5,737 bases of DNA from Alphaproteobacteria bacterium (lineage in GTDB: Bacteria; Pseudomonadota; Alphaproteobacteria; Micropepsales; Micropepsaceae): assembly GCA_026400305.1 (NCBI GenBank), contig JAPLPI010000398.1:1-5737 (forward strand), in the 5' to 3' direction. The notes under the pieces are model-generated. The model had not been told where the DNA came from and did not search any database. It was given only the letters and a program-made list of their open reading frames with translations. Below are positions 5,318-5,737 of this stretch, in pieces (positions within the stretch are counted from its first letter, which is position 1; each line of letters opens with the position of its first letter). Made by a program: the position numbers and the translations under genes.

Positions 5318-5737
5318 TGAGGCGCATGGTCACCAGCACCACGATCATGGCCGCGAAACTGGTCAGGGTGCCGGGCAGCCAGATGATCAAGCCGCCATAA
5401 TGTTGGTCATTCAGCGCCGTCATGTCCAGCACCCGGCCGCAGATTATATAGACCGGATAGATGTCACGCTCGGTCAGGGACAGGATGGCACCCAGCACCA
5501 TCTGGGGCAGCTCGATCACCAGGATCAGGGCGGCGCGCATCAGGTGGGACAGGCGCGCCGGCGGCTTGGCGTGACTGTCCAGGATCAGGGACCAGAACAT
5601 CACGCCATTGATCGACATAGTCCAGTTCATCAGTTCATACAGGTTGGCATCCAGCATGACGCGGGTATGAATTCCGGGGATCAGCCAGAAATAAAGCAGC
5701 CCGATAAACAGGAAGGGCGCCATCACTGGGTTCTGCA
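5286..5737 (-). CDS. ctaG: cytochrome c oxidase assembly protein CtaG (Caa3_CtaG type), 5' part outside window
   Basis: This is the C-terminal part of a multi-span membrane protein, about 150 residues, open to the window edge and ending at TAG 5288-5286. Helices are seen in PFLFIGLLYFWLIPGI, MNWTMSINGVMFWSLILDS, MRAALILVIELPQMVLGAILSL and LPGTLTSFAAMIVVLVTM. LMNWTM and DQHYGGLIIWLPG match the Caa3_CtaG family, whose members assist copper insertion into haem-copper oxidases; this family is unrelated to the Cox11 protein that is also called CtaG. Family members are usually about twice this long, so roughly half is missing on the right. An internal GTG-ATG near 5726 could look like a start, but the frame stays open upstream of it to the end of the window. 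The gene overlaps pcuAC by 32 bp. Confidence 0.85.
   Translation of the reverse strand, partial: QNPVMAPFLFIGLLYFWLIPGIHTRVMLDANLYELMNWTMSINGVMFWSLILDSHAKPPARLSHLMRAALILVIELPQMVLGAILSLTERDIYPVYIICGRVLDMTALNDQHYGGLIIWLPGTLTSFAAMIVVLVTMRLNEERAEREAA

Overview
The window is GC-rich DNA (roughly 60-65% G+C by eye) from a bacterial chromosome, most likely an alphaproteobacterium. I infer this from the style of the lytic-transglycosylase remnant, the MsrA and HIT proteins, the Cu(A)C/CtaG pair and the scarcity of the tetranucleotide CTAG. The species cannot be fixed from the sequence. Genes are tightly packed and mostly on the minus strand. I see no phage, insertion sequence, CRISPR array, tRNA or rRNA.

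Layout from left to right: (1) a possible 13-codon 3' end of a plus-strand gene stopping at 43; (2) 46-442, minus, a BLUF blue-light photoreceptor gene broken by two stop codons and two frameshifts; (3) 527-1351, minus, a lytic transglycosylase gene with no frameshift but three in-frame amber codons; (4) 1375-1770, minus, an intact HIT-domain protein; (5) 1763-2836, minus, a ThiO-type glycine oxidase whose end overlaps the HIT gene start by 8 bp; (6) 2837-3054, a divergent promoter region; (7) 3055-3555, plus, methionine sulfoxide reductase A; (8) 3552-4829, minus, an MFS transporter of the anion:cation symporter type, convergent with msrA and sharing a CTAG that serves as stop codon on both strands; (9) 4883-5317, minus, a periplasmic PCu(A)C copper chaperone; (10) 5286-5737, minus, the C-terminal half of a Caa3-type CtaG oxidase-assembly membrane protein, cut by the window edge.

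Three functional groups are visible. ctaG plus pcuAC is a copper-delivery module for a haem-copper oxidase. thiO, the HIT gene and the transglycosylase remnant form a run that could be one transcript. msrA stands alone, divergent from thiO.

I see no undescribed system. The most informative signal is the damage in the left 1.4 kb. All three stops in the transglycosylase lie in CTAGG, one transition away from CCAGG (a Dcm-type site), and five of the six CTAG tetranucleotides in the window lie between 342 and 1521. The BLUF gene carries a different mix of damage, including a lost 7-bp repeat unit and a stop codon at the position of the photochemically essential tyrosine.
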